From Scytolyngbya sp. HA4215-MV1 (GTDB lineage: Bacteria > Cyanobacteriota > Cyanobacteriia > Leptolyngbyales > Leptolyngbyaceae): a DNA stretch of 64,000 nt. The first letter of the stretch is position 1; each line of letters begins with the position of its first letter. The notes under the pieces were generated by a model, which was given only the letters and a program-made list of their open reading frames with translations, made no database searches and was not told where the DNA came from. The stretch lies in contig JAHHIA010000009.1 of the NCBI GenBank assembly GCA_019359045.1, positions 124,001 to 188,000 on the forward strand, given 5' to 3'. Positions 27,630 through 36,412 of the stretch are shown here, in pieces. The translations under genes and the position numbers were made by a program.

Positions 27630-27819
27630 CCGACTCCCACAGATCATCATCTCCCTCGTTCACTTATTGGACCAATGGAAGCGGGATGATGATCCCTCAC
27701 CATGAAGATGGGCTTCTGGCAAAACCCAAAAGTTAATACGCGATTGGGAAAATGGTATGTGAGGTGATATGAGTGATCTAAACACTTTGTTTTAGATTTC
27801 TCATCGCTGATCGCAGGGG

Positions 27820-28965
27820 ATGGTGTCGTTGAAATATGCGTTGGTTCACGAATGGCTGACCCCAAAAGCAACCGGAGGGTCAGAGCTTGTGGTGCAAGAG
27901 ATACTTCAACATATTGAGGCCGATCTCTATGCACTGATTGATTTTGAATCTACGAATCCAGAAAGCTATCTCTTTAAGCGTTCTATCGGCACAACTTTTT
28001 TGCAGCAGTTTCCCTTTGCCTACTATGGCGTGCAAAAATACTTGCCTCTGTTACCGATCGCGATCGAACAACTCGATCTTCGGCAATACGACATTATCTT
28101 GTCCTCTTCCCATGCAGTTGCAAAGGGCGTGCTGACCGCGCCCTATCAGCTGCATGTTTGTTACTGCCACGCACCGATGCGGTATGCCTGGGATCTTACC
28201 TTCGACTACCTCAAAAGCAGTGCAGCCGGTAGGGGCATGCCGGGTATTCTGACGCGCTATCTACTGCATCGGTTGCGTCAATGGGATGTGCTCTCTGCCA
28301 ATCGAGTTGATTACTTTATTGCTAATTCTCAAACCACAGCTCGTCGCATCTGGCGCTACTATCGCCGTCCAGCCACAGTAATTTATCCCCCAGTTAACAC
28401 ACAGCGTTTTTCCTACCATCCTGAAAAACAAGACTTTTATCTAACGGTTTCTCGCCTGGTTAGCTACAAAAAAATTGAACTGATCGTCAAAACCTTTAAC
28501 CAGTTGGGCAAACCCCTGGTGGTCATTGGCGACGGGGCCGAACTCCCGCAAATTCGCCATCTTGCCAAATCCAATGTTCAGGTTTTAGGCTGGCAACCCG
28601 ATGAAATCGTTGAAAAATATATGGCGCAGGCAAAAGCATTTGTTTATGCTGCCTACGAAGATTTTGGGATTGCGCCGGTAGAAGCACAAGCCTGTGGAAC
28701 CCCTGTCATTGCTTATGGCGCCGGGGGAACTCTAGAAACAGTCAAAGATATTCGTCACCATCCTGATAAAGGGACTGGCATTTTATTTTCCGAGCAAACA
28801 ACAGCCTCACTGATACAGGCTATACAAGCTTTTGAGCAATATCACCCCCTGTTGAACCCAGAGCTAATTCAAGCTCATGCTGCCTCGTTTAGTCCGGATA
28901 TGTTCCAGCAACGCTACCTGTTCTTTTTAGAGCAGTGCCAGCAGGAATTTTTTGCCAAACACTAA
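27820..28965 (+). CDS. Family 4 glycosyltransferase (mannosyltransferase-like)
   Basis: The 381-residue GT-B enzyme has the N-terminal VHEWLTPKATGGSELVV acceptor-side motif and, in the C-terminal half, DFYLTVSRLVSYKKIELI, the VVIGDGAEL loop and the donor-binding Glu motif in YEDFGIAPVEAQACGTPVIA. Related enzymes transfer mannose or similar sugars to lipid-linked polysaccharide intermediates on the cytoplasmic face. The start is GTG or ATG near 27820-27829. It lies 585 bp upstream of a sugar-phosphate transferase on the same strand, so both may act in one exopolysaccharide pathway. Confidence 0.88.
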   Translation: MVSLKYALVHEWLTPKATGGSELVVQEILQHIEADLYALIDFESTNPESYLFKRSIGTTFLQQFPFAYYGVQKYLPLLPIAIEQLDLRQYDIILSSSHAVAKGVLTAPYQLHVCYCHAPMRYAWDLTFDYLKSSAAGRGMPGILTRYLLHRLRQWDVLSANRVDYFIANSQTTARRIWRYYRRPATVIYPPVNTQRFSYHPEKQDFYLTVSRLVSYKKIELIVKTFNQLGKPLVVIGDGAELPQIRHLAKSNVQVLGWQPDEIVEKYMAQAKAFVYAAYEDFGIAPVEAQACGTPVIAYGAGGTLETVKDIRHHPDKGTGILFSEQTTASLIQAIQAFEQYHPLLNPELIQAHAASFSPDMFQQRYLFFLEQCQQEFFAKH

Positions 28966-29550
28966 TTTTTTGAATGCCCCAACCTCGTCCCACCATTCGG
29001 CGCGGTTAAATTCTTAAATATTTTTTAGAAAATTTTACGGTAGGGTGGCGCCAAACTCTATGGTGCTGACAGGGCTTTCCAGGGGAAACATTAAATTGAG
29101 ATTTTTTGGCAAGGGATAGCCCTGGAATTCACAGACAGACAAATTCAATAGTGACTTCATTAACGCACCAATTCATAAGTTTTACTAATAATCCAAACTG
29201 GTCACCTCTTATTTTGCGTTCGACGAAAATTGAGGCCAATGAAAAGTATTGAACGACACTTTTTGCATCCTTGATCCGGGAAAGTCATCGATCGCCGCGA
29301 ATTTTTTGTTGAGAATTCTGAAATTTAATTTTATTAAACAAGAAATTTAAATTTCACTGCTGAAATCTCTCAAAGCCAGTCCCAAAGCCTCCTTCAACGC
29401 TTTCCAAAGAAATGTCAATAATTATCAACGAGTTGTCTTTCAAAGAAAATTTAGCAATTTTGCTCATTTACTTGGAACCAATTGCACCGTAGAAGGGGTC
29501 ACTGGCTTTATGATCAGGACTGTGTGTGGTGTGGAATTGTAAGGAGTAAA
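28966..29550. other. Intergenic region before the sugar transferase
   Basis: A 585-bp gap. Only short AT-rich tracts are seen and no supported gene. The strong AAGGAG site at 29541-29546 belongs to the next gene. Confidence 0.45.
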
Positions 29551-30255
29551 ATGACTGCCGAAAGCCCATTTATCTCCGGCAAAACGTTTAGAGCAATTAT
29601 TAAGCGTAGTATTCTGCTATCTCTGCTTAATGCTCTTGACGGAGAATTTTCTAAACGGCTATTTGACGTTTTGTTTTCGTTGTCGGTTCTGATTTTGTTT
29701 TCTCCGGTTTACCTGCTTCTGGTGCTTCTGATTGCGCTGAGTTCACCAGGACCTGTTTTTTATGTGCAGGAGCGAATCGGGAAAAATTACAAACCATTTG
29801 GTTGTATTAAGTTCAGAACAATGGTTGTGAATGCAGATGAGCTTTTGGTCGAAATGATGGAGACTTCTCCCTGTCTACGGGAAGAGTTTGAGGACAATTT
29901 TAAGCTCCGGTATGATCCCCGGATTACTTGGATTGGACACTTCCTTAGAGTCACAAGCTTAGATGAGTTCCCTCAGTTCTGGAATGTGCTCAAAGGCGAT
30001 ATGAGCGTCGTAGGACCTCGTCCACTGGTTGTTGAGGAACTACCTAAGTACAGCGTTCATATCGAAAAGATTCTAACGATTCGACCTGGGATTACGGGGC
30101 TGTGGCAGGTTTCGGGCCGCAATAATATTCCTTACCCTCGACGGGTGCAAATGGATCTTTACTACGTCAACTTTCGGAATTTCCTGATTGACCTCTGGTT
30201 AATTGTCAAGACGATCGGGGTAGTCATTTTCCCGAAAGATAACGGCGCTTATTGA
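29551..30255 (+). CDS. Initiating sugar-phosphate (polyprenyl phosphate) transferase
   Basis: The 234-residue protein transfers a hexose-1-phosphate from a nucleotide sugar to undecaprenyl phosphate, the first step of a polysaccharide repeat unit. One membrane hairpin (VLFSLSVLILFSPVYLLLVLLI) is followed by the catalytic domain: SSPGPVFYVQERIGKNYKPF, IKFRTMV, DPRITWIGHFLR, SLDEFPQFWNVLKGDMSVVGPRP and PGITGLWQVSGRN. ATG 29551 is chosen because AAGGAG lies five bases upstream; the frame is open to 29482. It is the C-terminal half only, like WcaJ/RfbP catalytic domains. A second paralogue is at 45307-46038. Confidence 0.92.
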   Translation: MTAESPFISGKTFRAIIKRSILLSLLNALDGEFSKRLFDVLFSLSVLILFSPVYLLLVLLIALSSPGPVFYVQERIGKNYKPFGCIKFRTMVVNADELLVEMMETSPCLREEFEDNFKLRYDPRITWIGHFLRVTSLDEFPQFWNVLKGDMSVVGPRPLVVEELPKYSVHIEKILTIRPGITGLWQVSGRNNIPYPRRVQMDLYYVNFRNFLIDLWLIVKTIGVVIFPKDNGAY

Positions 30256-30768
30256 TCTAGATTGCTGAGCTTCGATTCACCTTTTTGACGAGGGGCATTC
30301 ACGCCAGGTGAATGGCTTTAGATGGCTGAAGTTGGTCAATTCAATTTCAGCCATATCGTATTGAGAATTTTTGCCCCTTAATACTGCCCTTACTCTATCC
30401 AGTACAGCAAAACAAAAGTCTTGAAAGGGGTGAGGGGTTCCACCCCTTCTCAGGGGCGAAGTCCCCCATGTTGCATCCTTCTAAAATTCAGAAGGTGCTG
30501 TCGCACCGCTACGCATTTCTGATATAATTTCGAGCTTTCACGCCAATCCAAAATGGTGTGACTCAGGACATCAGAATCCAAGGGAAGTGGAACTTTGCCC
30601 TTAACCAGAGGTTCTACCTCTTCACCCAGCCCTAATCCAGATGGCGATCGTAATAACAATCCCCTGCCCTCCTGAAATCACGAGGGCAGGGGGACTATGA
30701 CGAATCCGTGAGTTCGGGAACCTAACCGAAAATCTCTGTGAAAAGTGGATCGGACAATCGCCGATTCA
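30256..30768. other. Convergent intergenic region with hairpins
   Basis: Between the sugar transferase (plus) and SLH gene (minus) lie several inverted repeats: one around AGGGGTTCCACCCCT (about 30430), and a stem CCCCTGCCCTC/GAGGGCAGGGG at 30661-30692. The sequence TCAGAAGGTGCTGTCGCACC near 30490 looks like dispersed-repeat DNA. No gene is supported. Confidence 0.45.
30661..30692. terminator. Probable terminator hairpin between convergent genes
   Basis: CCCCTGCCCTC and GAGGGCAGGGG form an 11-bp GC-rich stem with a 10-nt loop. It stands 77 bp past the SLH gene's stop in minus sense. The following sequence is not a clear T-run, so the role is inferred from position. Confidence 0.45.
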
Positions 30769-32001
30769 CTAGCGCAGCACCAAATCTTGGCTAAGGGTAA
30801 GACTCAGGTCGGTATCTGGGCGAATTGAGATCAGGTCTACTTTGTCGCGTCCCAAGAAAAGCCCTAGCAAAGCACCTACTCCAGCACCTGCCAGGACTTC
30901 TTCTGTGGCGATCGCACGATCTCCAGTTACGGCTGAGATCCCGGCGGCAGCGGCAGCGCCCAACGCCGTATCTTTCAGCACTGTGCCGAGGCTTGCCCCC
31001 TTGCGAATGGTTTCAGTTGTGGTTACCACCTCTGATGTAGCGCCGAGTGGATAGCGTTGTCCACTTGCCAACACTAATTCACTGGCGACAAATTGAGCAC
31101 CTCCTTGAACAATCCGCAACTCCCCAACGACTTCACTACCCGCGGGGATCAAAACAACGCCTTTTGACGTAACGATATTTTGCGCCACGGTCAACGTTAA
31201 TGGGGTTGGTTTGGGTTCATTTTGTGCCAACAAAATTTTCGCAGCTTTGGTGTACTTAACTGGAATTACTGTGCCAGAAGGTATGCGCACTTGGGTCGGC
31301 TGGGGTGCCTGCCCGACAATGTAGGGCGAGGTGAGGGCGCTAGCACTTCCTGTACTAGAGAGTGCCTGATAGATAAATGCAGCGACTTCTGCCCGTGTTG
31401 CCGTTTGGTTGGGGTTCAGATATTTCACATCGGGGTAGTTGACCACGAGCTGTCGCTCCGTTGCCGCAGCAATGCTTTCTGTGGCATAACCAGGGATCTC
31501 GTTGGCATCGTTGTAAACCTGCAAAACCGTGCTGGCACTGGTGGTGCTGGTATATTTCAGTCCACTGGTGAGGGAAACCAACACTTGGGCACGAGGGATG
31601 CTCTGATTTGGGTTAAAAATGCTGCCTGGATAGCCGGTCATGAACCCGGTGGTATAGGCTTCCTGGATAGCACTGTATGCCCAGTAATCGGTGGGAACAT
31701 CGACAAAACTGGTCGAATTGCGAACTTGAGTCGCATTAAAGGCTTGTCGTACCATGGCAGCAAATTGGGCACGGGTGACTGGGTCATTAGGACGAAAGCT
31801 GCCATCTGGAAAGCCTTTGATCACTCCGCGCGTTGCTAGTTCTTGAATGAAACCACTTGCCCAGTAGTTAGCAGAAACGTCTGAAAAAGTGGTCTGGGCA
31901 GAAGCTGGAGCCGCAACGACGAGCGGCGCGATCGCACTGGTAGTTAGCCCCAAAGCAAGCAACAATGCCGTACCGGTCTGAAAACGATTGGAATTGTACA
32001 T
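30769..32001 (-). CDS. SLH-domain envelope protein
   Basis: The 410-residue secreted protein has a signal peptide (TGTALLLALGLTTSAIAPLVV, cleaved near APASAQT). Three SLH domains (about 37-235) follow, with FSDVSANYWASGFIQELATRG, GFPDGSFRPNDPVTRAQFAAM, FVDVPTDYWAYSAIQEA and TATRAEVAAFIYQAL. SLH domains bind pyruvylated cell-wall polymers. A C-terminal domain has IPSGTVIPVKYTKAAKILL, VLIPAGSEVVGELR and a Gly/Ala-rich membrane-like segment (LGAAAAAGISAVTGD). AGGGGA lies before ATG 32001. Cyanobacterial SLH proteins of this size are usually envelope linkers; it is too short to be a SLH porin. Confidence 0.88.
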   Translation of the reverse strand: MYNSNRFQTGTALLLALGLTTSAIAPLVVAAPASAQTTFSDVSANYWASGFIQELATRGVIKGFPDGSFRPNDPVTRAQFAAMVRQAFNATQVRNSTSFVDVPTDYWAYSAIQEAYTTGFMTGYPGSIFNPNQSIPRAQVLVSLTSGLKYTSTTSASTVLQVYNDANEIPGYATESIAAATERQLVVNYPDVKYLNPNQTATRAEVAAFIYQALSSTGSASALTSPYIVGQAPQPTQVRIPSGTVIPVKYTKAAKILLAQNEPKPTPLTLTVAQNIVTSKGVVLIPAGSEVVGELRIVQGGAQFVASELVLASGQRYPLGATSEVVTTTETIRKGASLGTVLKDTALGAAAAAGISAVTGDRAIATEEVLAGAGVGALLGLFLGRDKVDLISIRPDTDLSLTLSQDLVLR

Positions 32002-32423
32002 AGAAGTCCCCTTAGCACATAAGGTTTACGATTCTTTAGATAGAACGACCTTGGGCGAGCTAAAAGGTTCCTGGGGCAGATATAAGCCCATCAAGGTAAA
32101 TTTTGCCTAAAAATACCAAAAAATACCTCTTAAGAGAGAGGTACTTTTCTAGAAATGTGGAGTTTCTGTTTTTGCCGTTTTCTTTATAAGACTGGTTGCT
32201 GTTGGATTAGTTGCGATCGCAGTGCATCAACCGCCTGGATCAAAACAATCAAAAAAGGGCTTCATTAGGAATATTCATCCCCTCTTTGCGACCCATGTCT
32301 TCTGAGCAGACCCTAATGACCGATCGCGAGAAGCTACCTGCATCTTTGGGATCGCACTATGATAGGAATGGATTCGCTGGTTGCAAGAGCATTGAGTATG
32401 GTTACCGTGGAGTTACCCTAGAC
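32002..32423. other. Divergent intergenic region with a small hairpin
   Basis: A stem TACCTCT/AGAGGTA with a short loop lies near 32125-32145 in the region between the SLH gene (minus) and TM2-domain gene (plus). It may lie in the SLH gene's 5' leader. Nothing else is seen. Confidence 0.4.
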
Positions 32424-32819
32424 ATGCTGACTAAGCCCAAAAATCGGAAAACAGCTGCGATTTTGGCGTTAGTGGGAACCCTTGCCCCTGTTTCGGGATG
32501 GCACAAGTTTTATATGGGACGCCCAATTTGGGGAATCCTTTACATTTTGCTGTCGATCACCCCCATTCCACGGGTTGCCAGCTTATTGGAAGGAGTCTGG
32601 TATCTCATCCAGGATGAGGACGAGTTTAATCGCAACTTCAATGCAGGGGTGTATGGCACCACCCTACCGATCGAGTCTTATGCCGAAGAGATGAAACCGG
32701 GGCAGGTGAGTGCGATCGCGGAGGCAGTACGTGAGCTGGATCGATTGCGTCAGGAAGGCTTAATTACCGAGTACGAGTTTGAACAAAAGCGCAGACAATT
32801 GCTCGATCGGATTGCTTGA
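32424..32819 (+). CDS. TM2-domain protein with C-terminal SHOCT-like helix
   Basis: From ATG 32424 the 131-residue product has two membrane segments (KTAAILALVGTLAPVSGWHKFYMG and WGILYILLSITPIPRVASLLEG) in the TM2 arrangement with the FYMGRPIWGI turn. A linker and a C-terminal motif VRELDRLRQEGLITEYEFEQKRRQLL, which matches the SHOCT pattern, follow. GTGGAG upstream favours this start; the frame is open to 32211 and ATG 32298 would add 42 residues. TM2/SHOCT proteins are widespread with unknown function. Confidence 0.7.
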   Translation: MLTKPKNRKTAAILALVGTLAPVSGWHKFYMGRPIWGILYILLSITPIPRVASLLEGVWYLIQDEDEFNRNFNAGVYGTTLPIESYAEEMKPGQVSAIAEAVRELDRLRQEGLITEYEFEQKRRQLLDRIA

Positions 32820-32905
32820 GCCCCTTGAAAATCAATCTGAGAGAGTGATTAATTTTTTCTTGAACAGTTTTTAATTTCTACTTTTTCTCTTGACTGGTTG
32901 GATCA

Positions 32906-33448
32906 ATGGCATTTCTCCAGTGGTTGTCTTCGGTAAGTCAGACAAAGTTAGATCCGTTGCGGGCGCGGATTCTCAACGATCCTTACTATCGATTGCGATC
33001 GCTGATGGAAGTCGAACTGGCAGCGTCCCTGGGCATCCAGATTGATGCCAACCAGGCAACAGTGGATGATTGGTTGAGATTACCTGGAATTTCGATTCAT
33101 CAGGCACGAGTTTTGGTGCAGCTTACGGAATCGGGTGTACAGTTTCATTCTCTAGAGGATGTGGCAGCCGCATTAGGATTGCCGAGCGATCGTTTAAGAC
33201 CGCTGCAACCCATCTTGCGATTTTGCTACTACGACGCTGAAAGTTTATATGCGGTACGCCCTATCAATCCAAATACCGCCACGATAGAGATGTTGATTCA
33301 GATTCCCGCGATCGACGATTTTCTGGCTAGAGCCATGGTCAATCATCGCAATAGCAACGGTCCCTATCGCAATCTGGCAGACCTGCAACAGCGGCTTTAC
33401 TTACCGGGACAACTCATGAGCGAGTTAATGCACTATTTGAAGCTTTAA
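32906..33448 (+). CDS. ComEA-like helix-hairpin-helix protein
   Basis: The 180-residue soluble protein carries two to three helix-hairpin-helix motifs: WLRLPGISIHQARVLVQLTESG, VRPINPNTATIEMLIQIPAI and FLARAMVNHRNSNGPYRNLADLQQRLYLPG. HhH motifs bind DNA backbones; ComEA members take part in DNA uptake. There is no signal peptide here, so a cytoplasmic DNA-binding role is as likely. Its 3' end overlaps the 3' end of lepB by 35 nt, tail to tail. Confidence 0.78.
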   Translation: MAFLQWLSSVSQTKLDPLRARILNDPYYRLRSLMEVELAASLGIQIDANQATVDDWLRLPGISIHQARVLVQLTESGVQFHSLEDVAAALGLPSDRLRPLQPILRFCYYDAESLYAVRPINPNTATIEMLIQIPAIDDFLARAMVNHRNSNGPYRNLADLQQRLYLPGQLMSELMHYLKL

Positions 33449-34040
33449 GCGTCGGTTCGCGATCGGTGAGAATACCACGAATGCGATCCAGTGGGTAAAA
33501 ACAGAATACCGCTCGCCCAATAATGTTTTGGCGAGGCAGAAAGCCCCAACGATGGGAATCGTTACTGTTGTTGCGGTTATCACCCATTACAAAATATTGG
33601 TCTGCTGGCACCTGGACAGAAGGAAGAGAATACGCAGGGGGGGCAGCAATGTAAGGTTCTTGCAGAGCCTTGCCATTGCGATAAACAACCCCATTCGCCA
33701 CTCGAATGGTTTGACCAGGTATGCCGATGATACGTTTGATAAACGCCTGGTCTCGCGCATAGCCATCCGCCTGCAACTGAGGTGGCGGATCAAAAACAAT
33801 GATGTCTCCTGGAGCAGGAGCATGGAGCCAATAGGAGACTTTTTCGACCACCAAGCGATCGCCAATTTGCAGGGTGGGTGCCATAGAGTCGGACGGGATG
33901 AATCGAGGTTCAGCGATGAATGCCCGAATCAACATTGCCAGGATCAGAGCGATCGCTAGAATTTGTAGATTCTCCCGTTGTGATTTCCATACCCGTTGCC
34001 AAAAAGGAGTTTCTACCAAATCCTGCTTGTCTGTGGTCAT
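33414..34040 (-). CDS. lepB: Signal peptidase I
   Basis: This 208-residue membrane endopeptidase cleaves signal peptides from exported proteins. One N-terminal membrane anchor (ILAIALILAMLIRAFIA) precedes catalytic S52 in PSDSMAPTL and the general-base K102 in FIKRIIGIPG. Box C-E motifs include GDRLVVEKVSYW, PADQYFVMGDNRNNSNDSHRWGFL and IIGRAVF. Length is normal for the cyanobacterial type. The gene overlaps its convergent HhH neighbour. It would process the many secreted products encoded in this window. Confidence 0.95.
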   Translation of the reverse strand: MTTDKQDLVETPFWQRVWKSQRENLQILAIALILAMLIRAFIAEPRFIPSDSMAPTLQIGDRLVVEKVSYWLHAPAPGDIIVFDPPPQLQADGYARDQAFIKRIIGIPGQTIRVANGVVYRNGKALQEPYIAAPPAYSLPSVQVPADQYFVMGDNRNNSNDSHRWGFLPRQNIIGRAVFCFYPLDRIRGILTDREPTLKASNSALTRS

Positions 34041-34165
34041 CGTGCGTTGTTCCTAATCATCAAATCCCTCTTACCCATTATCCGCCCTTCGCTTGTGAAA
34101 AGACGATTTCGGGGACAAAAAGATTAGGCTAGACTAACACTCTGAAATGCGACCTGCAACGCCCA

Positions 34166-35347
34166 GTGATCGATTTAACCCCCCTCAACCCACCCGACCT
34201 ATCGCCACCATGGCAACATTTTATGCTCAAAGAGATTTTTGAGCAGCCTGCTGTTGTGCACCGATGCCTACTTACCTACCTTGATCAGAACTGGCATCCC
34301 TCTCAATCAGAAGCATCCTCTATAGCAGCACGATCGAGGACTTCTCCGTTCCGATTTCCCTTCTCGATCGATGGCTATACCCATGTGCATCAGATCCAGA
34401 TCCTTGCCTGTGGCACCAGTCTACACGCAGGACTCATTGGACAGTTTTGGCTAGAACAAATTGCCGGAATTTCGACACAGGTGCGCTCGGCATCCGAGTT
34501 TCAGGTTGCACCCCTGCCCTGGATGGATCAAACCCTGACGATCGCGATCACTCAATCAGGCGAAACAGCGGATACCCTCGCAGCGCTAGATCTGGCAAAA
34601 CAGCAGCGCCTTCAGCCTGCCTGTTTAGGGATTACCAACCAGCCGCAAGCCGCGATCGCTCAACGGGTTAACCACCTTTTGCCCACGCTGGCAGGGGCAG
34701 AAATGGGGGTTGCTGCGACCAAAACCTTTCTGTCGCAACTGATGGTGTTCTGTTTGTTAGCACTCGATCTGGCTTACGCACGGGGAGTATTGTCCCAAGC
34801 ACGGTTGTTGCACCTGATCGAAGCATTTCAAAAGCTGCCAGACCAGATCGAGGCATTGCTGAATCAACAGAACGATCGCATTGCGAGGCTGGCAACGCAG
34901 TTTACTGAAACTCAAAGCATGATTGTTTTGGGCAGTGGCTTGCATTACCCGATCGCGCTGGAGGGAGCGCTCAAACTGAAAGAAACCACCTACATTCATG
35001 CAGAAGGGTATGCAGCAGGAGAATTTCTGCACGGACCGATCGCCCTGCTAGACCAGACCATTCCTGTCCTTGCCCTTATGCCTGCCGATGCCACCTATAG
35101 GAAATTGCTGACCAGTATTCGCAAAGCCAAAAGTCACCAGGTTTCAGTCACAGGTATCATGACAACCGACGACTCAGAAGCCGCCAGGTTGTTGCATCAC
35201 CAAATTACGATTCCGCAAACAGATCCCTTACTGACTCCCCTGTTGGCAGTCATTCCCTTACAACTGTTGGCTTACCATATCGCTATTCAACGCGGACTCA
35301 ATGTGGATAAACCCAGGTATCTTGAAAAGACTTTGGTCGGGGAATAA
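34166..35347 (+). CDS. SIS-domain sugar-phosphate isomerase/aminotransferase (GlmS-like without glutaminase domain)
   Basis: The 393-residue protein has two SIS domains. Key motifs are HFMLKEIFEQPAVV at the N-terminus, QILACGTSLHAGLIGQFWLE, TIAITQSGETADTLAAL, the VAATKTFLSQL segment, IVLGSGLHYPIALEGALKLKE, IHAEGYAAGEFLHGP and the C-terminal DKPRYLEKTL. These match the isomerase half of GlmS (fructose-6-phosphate amination). The N-terminal cysteine-nucleophile glutaminase domain is absent. So it may act with free ammonia, run as a glucosamine-6-phosphate deaminase, or be another aldose/ketose isomerase. GTG 34166 is the start. Confidence 0.85.
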   Translation: MIDLTPLNPPDLSPPWQHFMLKEIFEQPAVVHRCLLTYLDQNWHPSQSEASSIAARSRTSPFRFPFSIDGYTHVHQIQILACGTSLHAGLIGQFWLEQIAGISTQVRSASEFQVAPLPWMDQTLTIAITQSGETADTLAALDLAKQQRLQPACLGITNQPQAAIAQRVNHLLPTLAGAEMGVAATKTFLSQLMVFCLLALDLAYARGVLSQARLLHLIEAFQKLPDQIEALLNQQNDRIARLATQFTETQSMIVLGSGLHYPIALEGALKLKETTYIHAEGYAAGEFLHGPIALLDQTIPVLALMPADATYRKLLTSIRKAKSHQVSVTGIMTTDDSEAARLLHHQITIPQTDPLLTPLLAVIPLQLLAYHIAIQRGLNVDKPRYLEKTLVGE

Positions 35348-35444
35348 TAACCACAGAAGGACTTTGAGCAGAGAACGGTAAACTTTGAGGTGGCGATCGT
35401 CCCAAGCTACGCTGTCGAATCTTGTATCCGTACTCAACCAAATA

Positions 35445-36353
35445 CTATTCTACATTGGGTATAAAACCGTAGCACAGCGCGACAGGAGAATCTTCCGTGC
35501 CATTCATCGGACATTCTCCCCGTGCACAAGCAGTACAGTTTGCCTGCGAGGGCAACATCAACTCGACCGCCGGATAAAGGCTCACTCCTTGACTAATCAA
35601 CCCTTGGGCTTCCAGTTCAGAAATGGTGTTACAGATCAGGAGTGCCCGATCGATTTTCAAAGCTTCCCGATGGCAATTAATCTCTCGGAGCGTTTGGCTA
35701 AAGCTGTAAATTTCTGGCTGAATGACCACCAACACTCGCTGCTGCTGAGTTCTAAAACAAACTGGCTCGTTTTGCTCAAACAAATCACGATGCTGGAGGG
35801 TATAGGTGCCGTTGGCATAGCGCAAAGCGCGAATATAGCGTAAAAAAGGCAGGCTAAAGTAGCCATTCTCATCGAGCGCATACCACCAGGACTTATGCCA
35901 GACCTCATTGGGCAGATTCAAAATCTCTTCGACCTGTCCTGTGCTGAGTCCGGCATTGGTGAGCAGAGCCACGGTTGGAGCCAAAGCGATGTGCTCCCCG
36001 AGTGTATGAATTTCAGATTCATACCGAGTTAGTCGGGCAAATTCTTTCCGTTCGCGGGTCCAGCCTCCAGAACCAGCTTGCTGCTCACCAGGATGATGAA
36101 AATCGGGAGCAAGGGCGTATTTAATCATTTCAAAATGCAGAATGGCATCGGCTGCACTCTGGTTGAGATCAGGAACGCTGAGTTCGACCGAGATTTCCCC
36201 AATCAAATGCGGTGGACTGAGGGGCGGAATGCCATGAGTTAATAGCAGTCTCAGTGCATTTGCATCGGCTATCGCCAATGCAATCTGAATCTGATCATGG
36301 AGGGGTGCCGCAGTTGGCTGAGGCGGTGGATAAAACAGAGGATGATTGGGCAT
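35445..36353 (-). CDS. Conserved protein of unknown function with C-terminal cysteine cluster
   Basis: I do not recognise this 302-residue protein. The N-terminus is proline-rich (PPPQPTAAPLHDQ). The middle has WTRERKEFARLTRYESEI, a helix-rich region with LSTGQVEEILNLPNEVWHKSWWY and a beta-rich part (RVLVVIQPEIYSFSQTL). The C-terminus carries NCTACARGECPMNG and a further Cys in SPVALC, which could bind zinc or an iron-sulphur cluster. It lies 59 nt downstream of the response regulator on the same strand, so it may be in the same transcript. Confidence 0.65.
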   Translation of the reverse strand: MPNHPLFYPPPQPTAAPLHDQIQIALAIADANALRLLLTHGIPPLSPPHLIGEISVELSVPDLNQSAADAILHFEMIKYALAPDFHHPGEQQAGSGGWTRERKEFARLTRYESEIHTLGEHIALAPTVALLTNAGLSTGQVEEILNLPNEVWHKSWWYALDENGYFSLPFLRYIRALRYANGTYTLQHRDLFEQNEPVCFRTQQQRVLVVIQPEIYSFSQTLREINCHREALKIDRALLICNTISELEAQGLISQGVSLYPAVELMLPSQANCTACARGECPMNGTEDSPVALCYGFIPNVE

Positions 36354-36412
36354 ACGGCTCAGACCTGCTCCACGTAAGTTTCATTTTGGCAGTCCTGACG
36401 CAGATAACCCTT

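Noticed and set aside
30450-30659. 69-codon minus-strand frame next to the SLH gene
   Set aside because: It covers hairpin-rich, repeat-like intergenic DNA and has no start signal or protein features.
31222-31839. 205-codon plus-strand frame inside the SLH gene
   Set aside because: The antisense SLH protein has three recognisable SLH domains, a signal peptide and a ribosome-binding site; the shadow frame has no features.
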